Assembly: GCA_036703985.1 (NCBI GenBank)
Contig: DATNQN010000022.1
Location: forward strand, 1-64,000
DNA length: 64,000 nt
Source: Leptolyngbyaceae cyanobacterium
Lineage (GTDB): Bacteria > Cyanobacteriota > Cyanobacteriia > Cyanobacteriales > Aerosakkonemataceae
Direction of reading: 5' to 3'
Shown: piece after piece, positions 1 through 8,881 of the stretch
Layout: every line of letters starts with the position of its first letter
Position numbering within the stretch: the first letter of the stretch is position 1
Translations under genes and position numbers: made by a program
The notes under the pieces: generated by a model
The model's input: the letters and a program-made list of their open reading frames with translations, nothing else
The model's database searches: none
What the model was told of the DNA's origin: nothing

Positions 1-60
1 GGGGCATGGGAATTGGGTAGGGGAAAATTGCTTTTATCAGAAAAATTGGGTTTAAAACCT

Positions 61-377
61 CGTCCTTTGAGGACGACTTTAAGTTACCATTAAAACAAGT
101 CGTTGACTTTGAGGACGCAGGAAACAAGCGACACTCCGTAACCTCTAAATCTCTAACCATCACTGGTAGAAAAATAAGTCCAAATGGTTTGAGCGAGTAG
201 CCATTAAATAGGGTAGGGCATACCCAAATTTACGCTTGGGGAGTAGTTCATTAGAGTGCTGGCTGTAAAAGGTGTAGTCGGACTAGATATGAACTCGTAA
301 GACCAAAATTAAGATCGCTTAATTGAGGCAAAGTTCAGCCCAAGAATCCTCACGCCTAAAGGCTGAGGAGTGTCAAG
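61..377 (+). ncRNA. omega-RNA-like structured RNA, remnant of an IS200/IS605-type element
   Basis: No ORF is supported here, but the sequence is strongly structured. A 6-bp hairpin lies at 61-75 (CGTCCT/AGGACG), ACGACTT at 73-79 can pair with AAGTCGT at 97-103, and CTTTGAGGACG occurs as a direct repeat at 65-75 and 107-117. The right end has an imperfect hairpin at 348-368 (CCTCA, bulged C, GCC, loop TAAA) followed by GTGTCAAG. This is the same architecture as the right end of the intact TnpB element at 15706-15742 (GAATCC, bulged stem, GGAGT then GTCAA). The stretch around 283-307 resembles the conserved core of HEARO/IscB omega-RNAs from memory, so an IscB-type RNA is as likely as a TnpB right-end RNA. 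No nuclease gene is adjacent in the window, so this is a non-autonomous copy or one cut by the window edge. Confidence 0.45.
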
Positions 378-631
378 TATAACTGCGACCGTTGGTAGGT
401 GTTTTTTTGAGGGGTGGAAAATTTGGGGCTGAAAGGTTTGTACTGTATGGGTTTGAGTGCGATCGCGTAAAAAATAGGTAGTCGCAGCGTCTGAAAAGCT
501 TATGTTGTCTAAGTTTCAGCCAATTTTTTTTAGATGGTATTTACAAAGCGAAGTCTGAAATGGTACTTTTAATTTAGTCGGTCGCAAGCGTACCTTGAAA
601 ATTAAATAAAATAAGGCTTCCAGCATCGGGC
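378..631 (+). promoter_or_regulatory. CRISPR leader
   Basis: This AT-rich, non-coding stretch sits immediately before the first repeat. The degenerate repeat lies at the far end of the array, so this side is inferred to be the leader, where new spacers enter and from which the array is transcribed rightward. The last 45 bases contain a TTGAAAATTAAATAAAATAA run that could hold promoter elements. The exact promoter is not resolved. Confidence 0.6.
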
Positions 632-2135
632 ATTGCAATTAAAACTAATCCCTATCAGGGATTGAAACACCACCAACTGAACTGTCAAATAAGCCAATCC
701 CAATTGCAATTAAAACTAATCCCTATCAGGGATTGAAACGCTATCGCAACAAACCATAAACATTTACCAAAGATTGCAATTAAAACTAATCCCTATCAGG
801 GATTGAAACAAATCACAGATAGCGATCGCGCAACCCTTTGGATTGCAATTAAAACTAATCCCTATCAGGGATTGAAACCCTCTCTGACTTTGATAGAACT
901 AGACCGATTTATTGAGGCTAAATTGCAATTAAAACTAATCCCTATCAGGGATTGAAACGATCCAAATTCACTAGACAAGTTCGAGAGAATACTTAATTGC
1001 AATTAAAACTAATCCCTATCAGGGATTGAAACGACAGGGAAACGCCTAACAGTTCCAGTTTTCGTATTGCAATTAAAACTAATCCCTATCAGGGATTGAA
1101 ACTCCTCATCTTTGAGCAGCGAGAGCGTGAGTTCGCATTGCAATTAAAACTAATCCCTATCAGGGATTGAAACATGACCGGAGGGCGATTCTGTACACAA
1201 TCAACTAAATTGCAATTAAAACTAATCCCTATCAGGGATTGAAACGGTGGCAGAAATATTCATTTCTGCTTTGACCATGAAGAGAATTGCAATTAAAACT
1301 AATCCCTATCAGGGATTGAAACATCCTTTTTAGCCGGTGGCGCAATTCACACCAAAAAGTATTGCAATTAAAACTAATCCCTATCAGGGATTGAAACTAA
1401 TTGGAATATATCCGATGAAGAAATAGATAATCATTGCAATTAAAACTAATCCCTATCAGGGATTGAAACTTGAGAATTAATCGATAAATTTTTGGGTGAT
1501 GAAAAATTGCAATTAAAACTAATCCCTATCAGGGATTGAAACTCGGCGGGTATTGCATACATTGCTGGGTGCATCCTAGAATTGCAATTAAAACTAATCC
1601 CTATCAGGGATTGAAACGAGTGAAAAACAGCAAAACCACAGCCAGCAGCTAATGCAAGATTGCAATTAAAACTAATCCCTATCAGGGATTGAAACATTTG
1701 CTTTTGATTTTGGGTAATCTTTCGCTTTTTATTGCAATTAAAACTAATCCCTATCAGGGATTGAAACTTAAGTGGTTTTGCAAAACCTGATATCGCTTTT
1801 TGTATTGCAATTAAAACTAATCCCTATCAGGGATTGAAACGTACTTATCAAAAATTGATGCCGCCCCCGTTGCTTATTGCAATTAAAACTAATCCCTATC
1901 AGGGATTGAAACATCTATTCGCATTGTGAGATTTCGTATTTCATCCTGTATTGCAATTAAAACTAATCCCTATCAGGGATTGAAACGGGAATAATGTCGG
2001 GTAAGTTTCTCGATAAGGTTTCCAAAAATTGCAATTAAAACTAATCCCTATCAGGGATTGAAACTTCCGTATTTTGCAACTAATAACTGCCCGATTTCAT
2101 TGCAATTAAAACTAATCCCTATTAGGGATTGAAAC
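632..2135 (+). CRISPR. CRISPR array, 21 repeats and 20 spacers
   Basis: The 37-bp repeat begins ATTGCAATTAAAAC and ends GATTGAAAC. Repeat starts are 632, 703, 773, 842, 922, 996, 1066, 1137, 1209, 1286, 1361, 1433, 1506, 1581, 1659, 1731, 1804, 1876, 1950, 2028 and 2099. Spacers are 32-43 bp. Each repeat contains a perfect 7-bp hairpin (AATCCCT, loop ATC, AGGGATT) followed by GAAAC, which fits Cas6 processing to an 8-nt ATTGAAAC handle as in type I and III systems. Only the last repeat differs, with C to T at 2123 in the loop, so the stem is kept. That marks the distal end. No cas gene is visible in the window, so the subtype is undetermined and the array is either remote from its cas operon or the operon lies upstream of base 1. 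Confidence 0.97.
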
Positions 2136-2136
2136 T

Positions 2137-2188
2137 GTGGATCTACCGCAGATGAAAACAGATGAACGCGGATGAACGCAGATAAGAA
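2137..2188. repeat. Diverged copy of the dispersed ATCTGTG/ATCTGCG repeat
   Basis: The reverse complement of the 10-bp-period ATCTGTGTTC family follows the CRISPR array directly, with units reading GCAGATGAAA, ACAGATGAAC, GCGGATGAAC and GCAGATAAG. Other copies lie at 6933, 22887, 23223, 25911, 29519 and 54997. Confidence 0.6.
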
Positions 2189-2284
2189 AACAAGGATTTT
2201 CCTGGTTACCGATATTTATTATGGTAAATGATCTGACCTTACCAAATCAAAACAAAATCTAAATCTTGTCAAATCCTTACATCC

Positions 2285-4591
2285 TCAAATCCCGATCCAA
2301 TTACCCTTATCCTTCTTCATCAAAATCCTTATTGAATCGACGTACAAAATGACCATTTCTTTAATTTCCACTAAGATTTTTTGATTTTCATAACGTCTAT
2401 TACCCGGTTTAAACATCACGAAACGATACGCATTTCCTTGTAAAAATGTTTTCGTTAAAGCTTGTGCCTCTTTAAATTCGGGGTCATCACCAGAAATATT
2501 CCCAAAAGATAAAACACTCCATTGTCCTTTGGCGGCGATAATTTCCGAAAAGGCTTGGTCGTTAGAAACATCGGGTTTATAAAAATCTTCTTCGCGAATT
2601 CCTAAAGCGCGATAAACTCGTGCCATTGCTAATACGCGAGATTCATATTCGCGAATATTAACTTGTCCGGTTAGTGCTAAAGAAAATTTATTTTGTAGGG
2701 CGTTTTTGACGTAATCGACGTTATCAAAAGCGGGATATTCTACCATGCCATGTACTAGGCGAGGGCCATTTACGCCATCCCAAGGTAAATCACCGACTTG
2801 ACCGATTTCTTCATCGGTGAGGGGGCAAACGGTCGGCCAATTTTCATTCGGTTCAAAAGTACGAGCGGAATCGGGGGCAACGGCTGGCCAAAATGTACTT
2901 AATGCGGCACAAAGTTTGGCATCTTCGGGAAATGGACTACCCAAACCGTAGGCTGCCAGGTGTTTTGTGCCATCTTTAGTAATATCAAAACTGACATCCC
3001 AACCTGGGGCAAAAACTCCGGCTGCGGCATCGGGAAGATAGGAACTGCGGTTAGTTTCCGGTACTTCCAAAGGCATTTGTTTGACTGGTTTATCTAGGGG
3101 AAAAGAAACGATCGCAGTTACAGTATCGTCTTCTTTCCGAAAAGGGGCTGATTGAATTTGAACGTTGGGTGGTATCCTTTCATCAGATAATGTATGGGGT
3201 GAGATTCTCCAAGTACTTCGTTTGAGAGAACTAGGTACTGATTGTTCCCACCAATCCATTAATTCTCGTTGGTCTGCATTGGGAAAGTAATCGGGAGCAG
3301 TTACTATTGAATAAGCTGGTAAACGACGGGGAAATGCTACTGCTAATTGAGGACAAATTGCTTCGATCCAACCATCACCTGTAAAGTCTAAATAATGCAA
3401 TGCTTCGTAATCACCTTGACCGACTATTTCTGCTACGTTTGGTAAGTCGTTTAAGTCTACGATTCCTCCATTAGGCAGAATTCGGTGACGGGCGTGAACG
3501 TATTCCGGGGCGTGGCGTGCTTCGTTTTCTCCGGCTGGAATGTAAAGGCTGGATGATAATGTTTGTTGGTAATCTTTGGGTACTTTATAAGTTAATGGTT
3601 TGTCTTGATATCGTGCGGGTTCGACTAAGTTGGGATGGACGACGGGCAGTAAAACTCCCATGCCAAAGTCGGAATTACTAGAAAATTCGGCAATGCCATC
3701 GGTAAAAATGAAAGGTGGTTGGCTGATATCTGGTTCTTGCCATCCGGTACCTTGGGAACCAATTACTAAATGGATGCGCCGCAGTTTTTCGTTAACGTGA
3801 TGTGCTTTTAAGGTAAGTTGTAAGTTTAAACCGCGCAGGCATTCTCGTCCACTAAAAAGTTTGTGTAAGGGTAGCCAAAAATTTCTTTGTTTGTCATCTC
3901 CCGGTTCGGGATAACTATCAGGATATAAGCGATTTAATTCTTGCCTGACGTTAAATCTCATCGGGCCAAAACGGTCTTTATGCCCTTTTAATTGCACGGC
4001 GAGATAAGCTGAATATCGGGCGGGTAAAACTCGCACGGCGTTGGGGTTTCCTTCAACAAATGGCAAAAATCCGCGACTGCGATCGTCATATAGTGGTTCG
4101 ACAGTTCCTACTCTGGCGACGCCTGTACGGGAGAAGCAGGTTTCGGCGTGTTTTTGCAATACTGTTTCTGGGGCGGGGCGATATTCGGTGGCAAAAACCG
4201 CGATCGCAAGTGGCGCACGATTCGCACGTACCTGAATTTCCTTGATAGAGGGAGGTTTTACGCCGTAAATGTAGTTTTCTACGATGTCGATTTCCGCTAA
4301 TGTGGGAAATTCGGTTAATTCTTCTCCGTTGGCACCTTTCACTACGTTAGGAGAAGCAAAAGCGTGAAATAGCAAGCTACGGGCGGGATTACCCGGTTGT
4401 ATTCCCCGTTTTCCTTCAAAAGCAAAATCTTCAAATCCTTCAATTTCTCGATCGATCCGGGGCAGTTCTTTGAGGAGTTCCCTTTTCAAGTCATCGGCAG
4501 TAATATCCAGTCCGTGTTGCAATAGTAAATCTCGCCATCCATGAGGTGCAAGACGCTGGCAGATTCTTTTCACATCATCAATCAGAGCCAT
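2285..4591 (-). CDS. Hypothetical 768-aa protein, family not recognised
   Basis: This is a long, clean ORF starting with ATG at 4591. I do not recognise the family. It has no signal peptide, membrane segment or nucleotide-binding loop that I can see, and it looks cytoplasmic and globular. A near-N-terminal block around residues 68-81 (GNPARSLLFHAFAS) looks like a conserved motif. A Trp/Pro-rich middle, including DWWEQSVPSS near residue 450 and GDGWIEAICP near 405, suggests a large folded enzyme or structural protein. The last 20 or so residues (from about 745) are hydrophobic then basic and look like an added tail. It is transcribed toward the CRISPR array, ending 149 bp from the last repeat, but nothing in it resembles a Cas protein. 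The RTX gene behind it shares its strand, with a gap of 132 bp. Confidence 0.8.
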   Translation of the reverse strand: MALIDDVKRICQRLAPHGWRDLLLQHGLDITADDLKRELLKELPRIDREIEGFEDFAFEGKRGIQPGNPARSLLFHAFASPNVVKGANGEELTEFPTLAEIDIVENYIYGVKPPSIKEIQVRANRAPLAIAVFATEYRPAPETVLQKHAETCFSRTGVARVGTVEPLYDDRSRGFLPFVEGNPNAVRVLPARYSAYLAVQLKGHKDRFGPMRFNVRQELNRLYPDSYPEPGDDKQRNFWLPLHKLFSGRECLRGLNLQLTLKAHHVNEKLRRIHLVIGSQGTGWQEPDISQPPFIFTDGIAEFSSNSDFGMGVLLPVVHPNLVEPARYQDKPLTYKVPKDYQQTLSSSLYIPAGENEARHAPEYVHARHRILPNGGIVDLNDLPNVAEIVGQGDYEALHYLDFTGDGWIEAICPQLAVAFPRRLPAYSIVTAPDYFPNADQRELMDWWEQSVPSSLKRSTWRISPHTLSDERIPPNVQIQSAPFRKEDDTVTAIVSFPLDKPVKQMPLEVPETNRSSYLPDAAAGVFAPGWDVSFDITKDGTKHLAAYGLGSPFPEDAKLCAALSTFWPAVAPDSARTFEPNENWPTVCPLTDEEIGQVGDLPWDGVNGPRLVHGMVEYPAFDNVDYVKNALQNKFSLALTGQVNIREYESRVLAMARVYRALGIREEDFYKPDVSNDQAFSEIIAAKGQWSVLSFGNISGDDPEFKEAQALTKTFLQGNAYRFVMFKPGNRRYENQKILVEIKEMVILYVDSIRILMKKDKGNWIGI

Positions 4592-4723
4592 TTTCGATCT
4601 CTTTATGATTAATTAGGGACAGTAGGTGGGCAACAGGAAAAGCGCAGTGGTTAACAACACCGTACCACCTACTACCGCGATTTGCTATCTACCCCATCCA
4701 CACTCATCATGCAGTGATAATAC

Positions 4724-5338
4724 TTAAGCCAATATCGTGATGATAAAATCATTCGACGATAGAACCGGAAGATTACTTAAGTGGGCAAACTGCGCCCCGC
4801 TGCCAAAACCTGCTTCTACTCCATTTTGGTTATAAAACAGATTGCCAGTTTGTTTGCTGTAGACGATCGCACCCATGCTAAAAGCTGCTTGTTCATCAGT
4901 ATCGACAACGGCAAAATCAGTTGGATTGTTAAAACCAATCCCGTAACTACTGGTAAGGGCAGAAAAGGTAAGCTTATCCAAAATAAACTTATCTTCTCCT
5001 GGCGTGAAATCGGTGATGGTATCCACGCCAAAATCACCCGCCGCAAAAGGAACTGCCGTCGCATACCAGAAGGTATCGGCACCCGCGCCACCAGTAATCA
5101 TGTCATCACCAGCGTCACCACTTAGGTAATCGTAGCCATCTCCACCATTGATGATGTCATTGCCAATACCGCTAAAAATTACGTCGTTGCCAGCAAAACC
5201 GTTGATAATTTCGTTGTCAACTGCCCCGTAGATAACGTCGTCTCCATTAGTTCCATTTACATAGACAATGCTGACATTATCTACAAAACTCTCTGGAGAA
5301 AGCAAATTAATTCCCGGCAATCCTAAAAGATCGCTCAT
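4724..5338 (-). CDS. RTX calcium-binding repeat protein (204 aa)
   Basis: This is a small secreted-type protein. After a short N-terminal segment it carries RTX nonapeptide repeats at about residues 30-90 (NGTNGDDVIYG, GFAGNDVIFSG, GIGNDIINGG, GDAGDDMITGG, GGAGADTFWY), which bind calcium in a parallel beta-roll. A block from residue 95 (VDTITDFTPGEDKFIL) is the usual C-terminal cap of RTX proteins exported by type I secretion. The C-terminal tail (NDFIITILA) is also typical. No Sec signal peptide is seen, as expected for that route, and no secretion genes are nearby. The start is ATG at 5338 behind GAGAGGA. Its substrate or adhesive role cannot be told. The giant protein at 39.6 kb uses the same C-terminal module. 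Confidence 0.85.
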   Translation of the reverse strand: MSDLLGLPGINLLSPESFVDNVSIVYVNGTNGDDVIYGAVDNEIINGFAGNDVIFSGIGNDIINGGDGYDYLSGDAGDDMITGGAGADTFWYATAVPFAAGDFGVDTITDFTPGEDKFILDKLTFSALTSSYGIGFNNPTDFAVVDTDEQAAFSMGAIVYSKQTGNLFYNQNGVEAGFGSGAQFAHLSNLPVLSSNDFIITILA

Positions 5339-5794
5339 ATTTATTCCTCTCCGCTCAAACTTTTCAGTAGAATTACGTAATTTAACTTCAACAGCTTCAT
5401 GTTAATAAAGATTTTGTAAAGTTATAGTAAATTTATGATGAAGAATTTATGAACTACTTGGATTAACTTGCTTTTTTTTATGTAAAGAAATTATTTTAAT
5501 TTTTTTTATAAGTGTAATCACTTAAAAAAGCGAGCAAAATAGAATTCAGCAGTCTTTGTAATGTTGGGTTTCGTTGCCTCAACCCAACCTACGATTTTTG
5601 AATAGTTATACCAAATACAGGTTATTTACCCTTTTTATATTTTTCCTCTTCTTTCCCCTCTGCTCCCCTAAAAAACTCTTGTCATTAGTAGTAATCCCTC
5701 TTTTTATATTTTTCCTCTTCTTTCCCCTCTGCTCCCCTGCTCCCCTGCTCCCCTGCGGTTAATCATAACGGGGGTAATTAAACCGGATTTGGTA
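5339..5794. other. Non-coding, AT-rich region with a 39-bp direct repeat
   Basis: No gene is supported. An exact 39-bp pyrimidine-rich direct repeat lies at 5631-5669 and 5700-5738, each starting CTTTTTATATTTTTCC. It is followed by three tandem GCTCCCCT units at 5731-5754. A GTTGGGTTTCGTTGCCTC-type cyanobacterial intergenic sequence lies at about 5564-5592. Confidence 0.6.
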
Positions 5795-6820
5795 TTAGTA
5801 GCGAATTCGGGGATCGATATAGGCGTTGATGATATCGATCGCAATGCTAGCCGTAACGACGATCGCGGCAAAAAACACCATGATTCCCTGGACGGTGGGG
5901 TAATCTCGCTCGGAAATGGCTTGATACAAGCGATTTCCCAATCCCGGCCAAGAAAATGTCACTTCTGTCAACACCGCACCCCCCAGCATTGATGCAAAAG
6001 TCAATCCCAAAATAGTGATGACTGGAATTAAGGCATTTTTGAGGGCGTGAGCGAATAAAATACGTCTTTCGGGAATTCCTCTTGCTCTCGCTGCTTCTAC
6101 ATAATCTGCTTGCAGGGTTTGTTTCAAATTCACCCGCACGATCCGCTCGAAAATACCGCTAATCAGGATACCCAAGGTGAGACTGGGGAGAGCGAGATAA
6201 TACAAAGTGGTGAAAAATTGAATGAGATTGCCATTGAGGAGACTGTCGATCGTATATAAACCAGTAAAAGTAGGCGGTGCTGGTTGAGAAATGGGAAAGC
6301 GAGTACCGATGGGGAACCAACCAAGCTGGACGGAAAAAATTAATTGCAAAATCATACCAAACCAGTACATCGGAATGGCATAAGTGACGATCCCGAACAA
6401 CCTACCGCCGACATCAAAAGAAGAGTTAGGTTTGGAAGCGGAAAGGGCACCGATACCGATTCCGACAATAAGCGCGATCGCCATACTAAAACTAGCCAAT
6501 TCCAGAGTAGCGGGAAAGTGTTGCTGGATCACCTCCCACACTTTTTGTCCCTGACTAGTCAGAGAGGTTCCCAAATCGAAATTAAGTAAAGATCCCAAAT
6601 AGCGAAGATATTGCAACCACAAAGGGTCTGCCAATCCTAACCTTTGACGATACTCTTCTTTCACGCTATCCGGCGCGCGACCCCCCAACACCGCATCTAC
6701 CGGATCGCCTGGGGTAGCGCGTAACAGCAAGAATACTAAAGTTACGATCGTCCACAACATCAAAGGTGCTAGTAGCAGACGAGCGAGAATGTAATATTGG
6801 ATGGCACGAGAACGGGACAT
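5795..6820 (-). CDS. ABC transporter permease, DppB/OppB family
   Basis: This is an inner-membrane subunit of a peptide/nickel-type ABC importer. It starts with a first membrane segment at residues 12-33, then RATPGDPVDAVLGG (residues 34-47), the conserved TPGDP of the DppB/OppB permease family. Five or six membrane segments follow. The EAA loop that docks on the ATPase is YVEAARARGIPERRILFAHALKNALIP (about residues 240-266). The length of 341 aa is usual. The binding-protein gene lies upstream on the same strand (end 7023), so the two probably form one unit, although 202 bp with a dispersed repeat separate them. The partner permease (DppC-like) and the ATPases are absent from the window, so this is a split or partial transporter locus. 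Confidence 0.92.
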   Translation of the reverse strand: MSRSRAIQYYILARLLLAPLMLWTIVTLVFLLLRATPGDPVDAVLGGRAPDSVKEEYRQRLGLADPLWLQYLRYLGSLLNFDLGTSLTSQGQKVWEVIQQHFPATLELASFSMAIALIVGIGIGALSASKPNSSFDVGGRLFGIVTYAIPMYWFGMILQLIFSVQLGWFPIGTRFPISQPAPPTFTGLYTIDSLLNGNLIQFFTTLYYLALPSLTLGILISGIFERIVRVNLKQTLQADYVEAARARGIPERRILFAHALKNALIPVITILGLTFASMLGGAVLTEVTFSWPGLGNRLYQAISERDYPTVQGIMVFFAAIVVTASIAIDIINAYIDPRIRY

Positions 6821-6932
6821 AGCTAATTGGGAATGTGGAATAAAAATTACAGCCTATCTGAAAAATAATCAAAGGAAGTGAATTGAACCCAAATCATTTA
6901 TCCTTGTCATCAAGCGAAGAAACAAACGCCTA

Positions 6933-6975
6933 TATCTGTGTTCATCTGTGTTCATCTGTGGATATCTGTGGTAAA
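6933..6975. repeat. Dispersed ATCTGTGTTC repeat
   Basis: Four 10-bp-period ATCTGTG units end in GTGGTAAA. The repeat sits between the binding-protein and permease genes. It is nearly identical to copies at 22887, 23223 and 29519. Confidence 0.8.
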
Positions 6976-7022
6976 CCACCCCTAAAAATTACTTTTCGGA
7001 TCGGCGCAAAAAATGCCCAACT

Positions 7023-8687
7023 CTAAACCTTTTTAATTTCCCAAAGAGGTAATTGTTGAATCGGATCTAACTGAACGCCTTCTAATCCTTTTTTAGCAAA
7101 AGCATAATCTTTGCTTTGCCAAAGAGGAATTACAGGTACGTCTTTAGCGAGTAAATCTTGAATTTCGCTAAATATTTGTTGGCGTTTTGCCGGGTCTTTT
7201 TCACTGCGTTGTTGTTGAATCAATTGATTCATGCGATCGCTATAGTAAAACGATCCTTGAGATTTACTAGCACCTTCTTGACAGCCTTGTTCGGCAGAAC
7301 CTTTACTACAACTCACCAAAGGATGAATGTAATTATCTGGATCTGAGAAATCGGGATACCAATCAACCAAAGCACTTTGATAAACGCCTTTCCGAATATT
7401 GGCAAAGAAACTTGCCGATTCGACGGTTTGGGGTAGAATTTCTACCACACCTTCTAATTGCTGAGTAGCATATTCTTTTAAAGTGCTGGCAACTTGTTGG
7501 CGAACTGCGGAACCGGAAGGATACCAAACCTCTAATTTCAAAGGTTTCTCTTTAGAAAATCCCGCCTTGCCAAGGAGTTCTTTCACTTTTGTAATATTCC
7601 CATCTCCATAAGCTTCCTGGAAAGTTGGCTTAGACACCGCAAAGGTATTGGGAATCATGGTAAAAGCTGGTGTGGCCTGATCTGCGAGAATCCTTTCTAC
7701 TAAAAGTTTGCGGTTAATCAGCGATGCGATCGCTTGGCGCACTTCTGGCTTATTCAGTGGTTCCGATTGAGTATTCAGAGTCATGTAGCTAATTACATTT
7801 CCCTTCGCTTCGATCGCATTCCAATTTCCAGAAGATGCTTGATTTCTCAAACTAGTAATTTGACCGGGATCGAAACTTTGGTAAGCAATATCTACTGCAC
7901 CAGTCCGAATGGAATTATATAAGTTAGCGGAACTGCTTAAAAGTTGAAAATCAATTCCCTTATTAGGTGGTTTTTCACCCCAATATTGGTCAAACGCATC
8001 TAAACGAATGAAGTTTGGACTGAATTCTACCAATTTATAAGGGCCAGTTCCCACAAATTTAGTAGGAGTAAATTTACCGGGGCCAATTTCATAAGCTTTT
8101 GGCGAAACCGCACAAGCACCTGCAAAAGCTAACAAAGAAGGAAAGGGAGCAAAAGGACTCTTCAGTTTAATAGTTAACTCATATTCTCCCGAATCTTTAA
8201 CGGATTCGACGATATCGGCAAGCAGGGAGGAAGGTTTCCCACCGTTTTTAATAAAACGATCGAGGGAAAATGCCATTGCTTTGGCATTAAAAGGTGTGCC
8301 ATCGTGAAAAACCACGCCCTGACGCAATGGAATCGTGTAAGTTAAACCATCGGCGCTGATTTTGGGGAGTTCCGTAGCAAGTTGGGGGATGATTTCGTCC
8401 GTCCCTAGTTTGTAAGTGTAAAGGCGATCGCCTAAACTGTAGAGAACGTTGCTAGCTGCCAATTCGTAAGCGTCAGCGGGATCGATAGTACGCGGTTTGA
8501 GAGTGGTACCGACGATTAAGCGATCGCTACTGGTAGTCGCTACATTAGGAGTAGTAGTTGGCCCAGAAGCATTCGGACGTTGACCGCAACTAACCGCTAA
8601 CAGAAAACAAAGGCAGAACAAACCGAAATACTTGGCAAAAGAAGGAATTTTTCTAGTAAAAAAAGGAAACCCAGTCATTAGATTCAT
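7023..8687 (-). CDS. ABC transporter substrate-binding lipoprotein, SBP family 5
   Basis: This is an extracytoplasmic binding protein for peptides or a similar solute, feeding the permease gene downstream. The N-terminus has basic residues, a hydrophobic stretch (YFGLFCLCFLLAV) and a lipobox LAVSC whose Cys would be lipidated. The mature part has the family-5 hallmarks DPADAYELAASNVLYSLGD, the GLTYTIPLRQGVVFHDGTPF block and VGTGPYKLVEF. At about 554 aa the length is normal. An open frame reaches a TTG at 8702, but I prefer the ATG at 8687 (MNLMTGF), since there is no ribosome site supporting the TTG. The ATG at 8678 is also possible. The ligand cannot be told from sequence. Confidence 0.92.
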   Translation of the reverse strand: MNLMTGFPFFTRKIPSFAKYFGLFCLCFLLAVSCGQRPNASGPTTTPNVATTSSDRLIVGTTLKPRTIDPADAYELAASNVLYSLGDRLYTYKLGTDEIIPQLATELPKISADGLTYTIPLRQGVVFHDGTPFNAKAMAFSLDRFIKNGGKPSSLLADIVESVKDSGEYELTIKLKSPFAPFPSLLAFAGACAVSPKAYEIGPGKFTPTKFVGTGPYKLVEFSPNFIRLDAFDQYWGEKPPNKGIDFQLLSSSANLYNSIRTGAVDIAYQSFDPGQITSLRNQASSGNWNAIEAKGNVISYMTLNTQSEPLNKPEVRQAIASLINRKLLVERILADQATPAFTMIPNTFAVSKPTFQEAYGDGNITKVKELLGKAGFSKEKPLKLEVWYPSGSAVRQQVASTLKEYATQQLEGVVEILPQTVESASFFANIRKGVYQSALVDWYPDFSDPDNYIHPLVSCSKGSAEQGCQEGASKSQGSFYYSDRMNQLIQQQRSEKDPAKRQQIFSEIQDLLAKDVPVIPLWQSKDYAFAKKGLEGVQLDPIQQLPLWEIKKV

Positions 8688-8716
8688 TATTTTTTCAAAC
8701 AAGTGTTAGCCGTCGA

Positions 8717-8749
8717 TCGATTTTAGATGCGAGGATTTTAGATTTTAGA
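8717..8749. repeat. 33-bp repeat, inverted partner of 10330-10362
   Basis: The segment TCGATTTTAGATGCGAGG and the following TAAAATC-type units are the exact reverse complement of 10330-10362 over 33 bp. The pair brackets cysA. Confidence 0.85.
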
Positions 8750-8881
8750 TTTATTTCCATCTGAAAGCTAGCAGCCGCTAGTTTTTAAATGGAATTGCTT
8801 CAGACCTAACGATAACGGCTAACAATGGAGTACGCAATACGTATTTGCGACTCCGGACAAAACGATCTGCTGCGAGCAGAG

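Noticed and set aside
1446..1697. 83-aa minus-strand frame within the CRISPR array
   Set aside because: It is made only of translated repeats and spacers (the same FQSLIGISFNCN block recurs), so it is not a gene.
2285..4591. A Cas protein next to the CRISPR array
   Set aside because: No HD, RuvC, RAMP or helicase motif is visible, so proximity alone does not support this.
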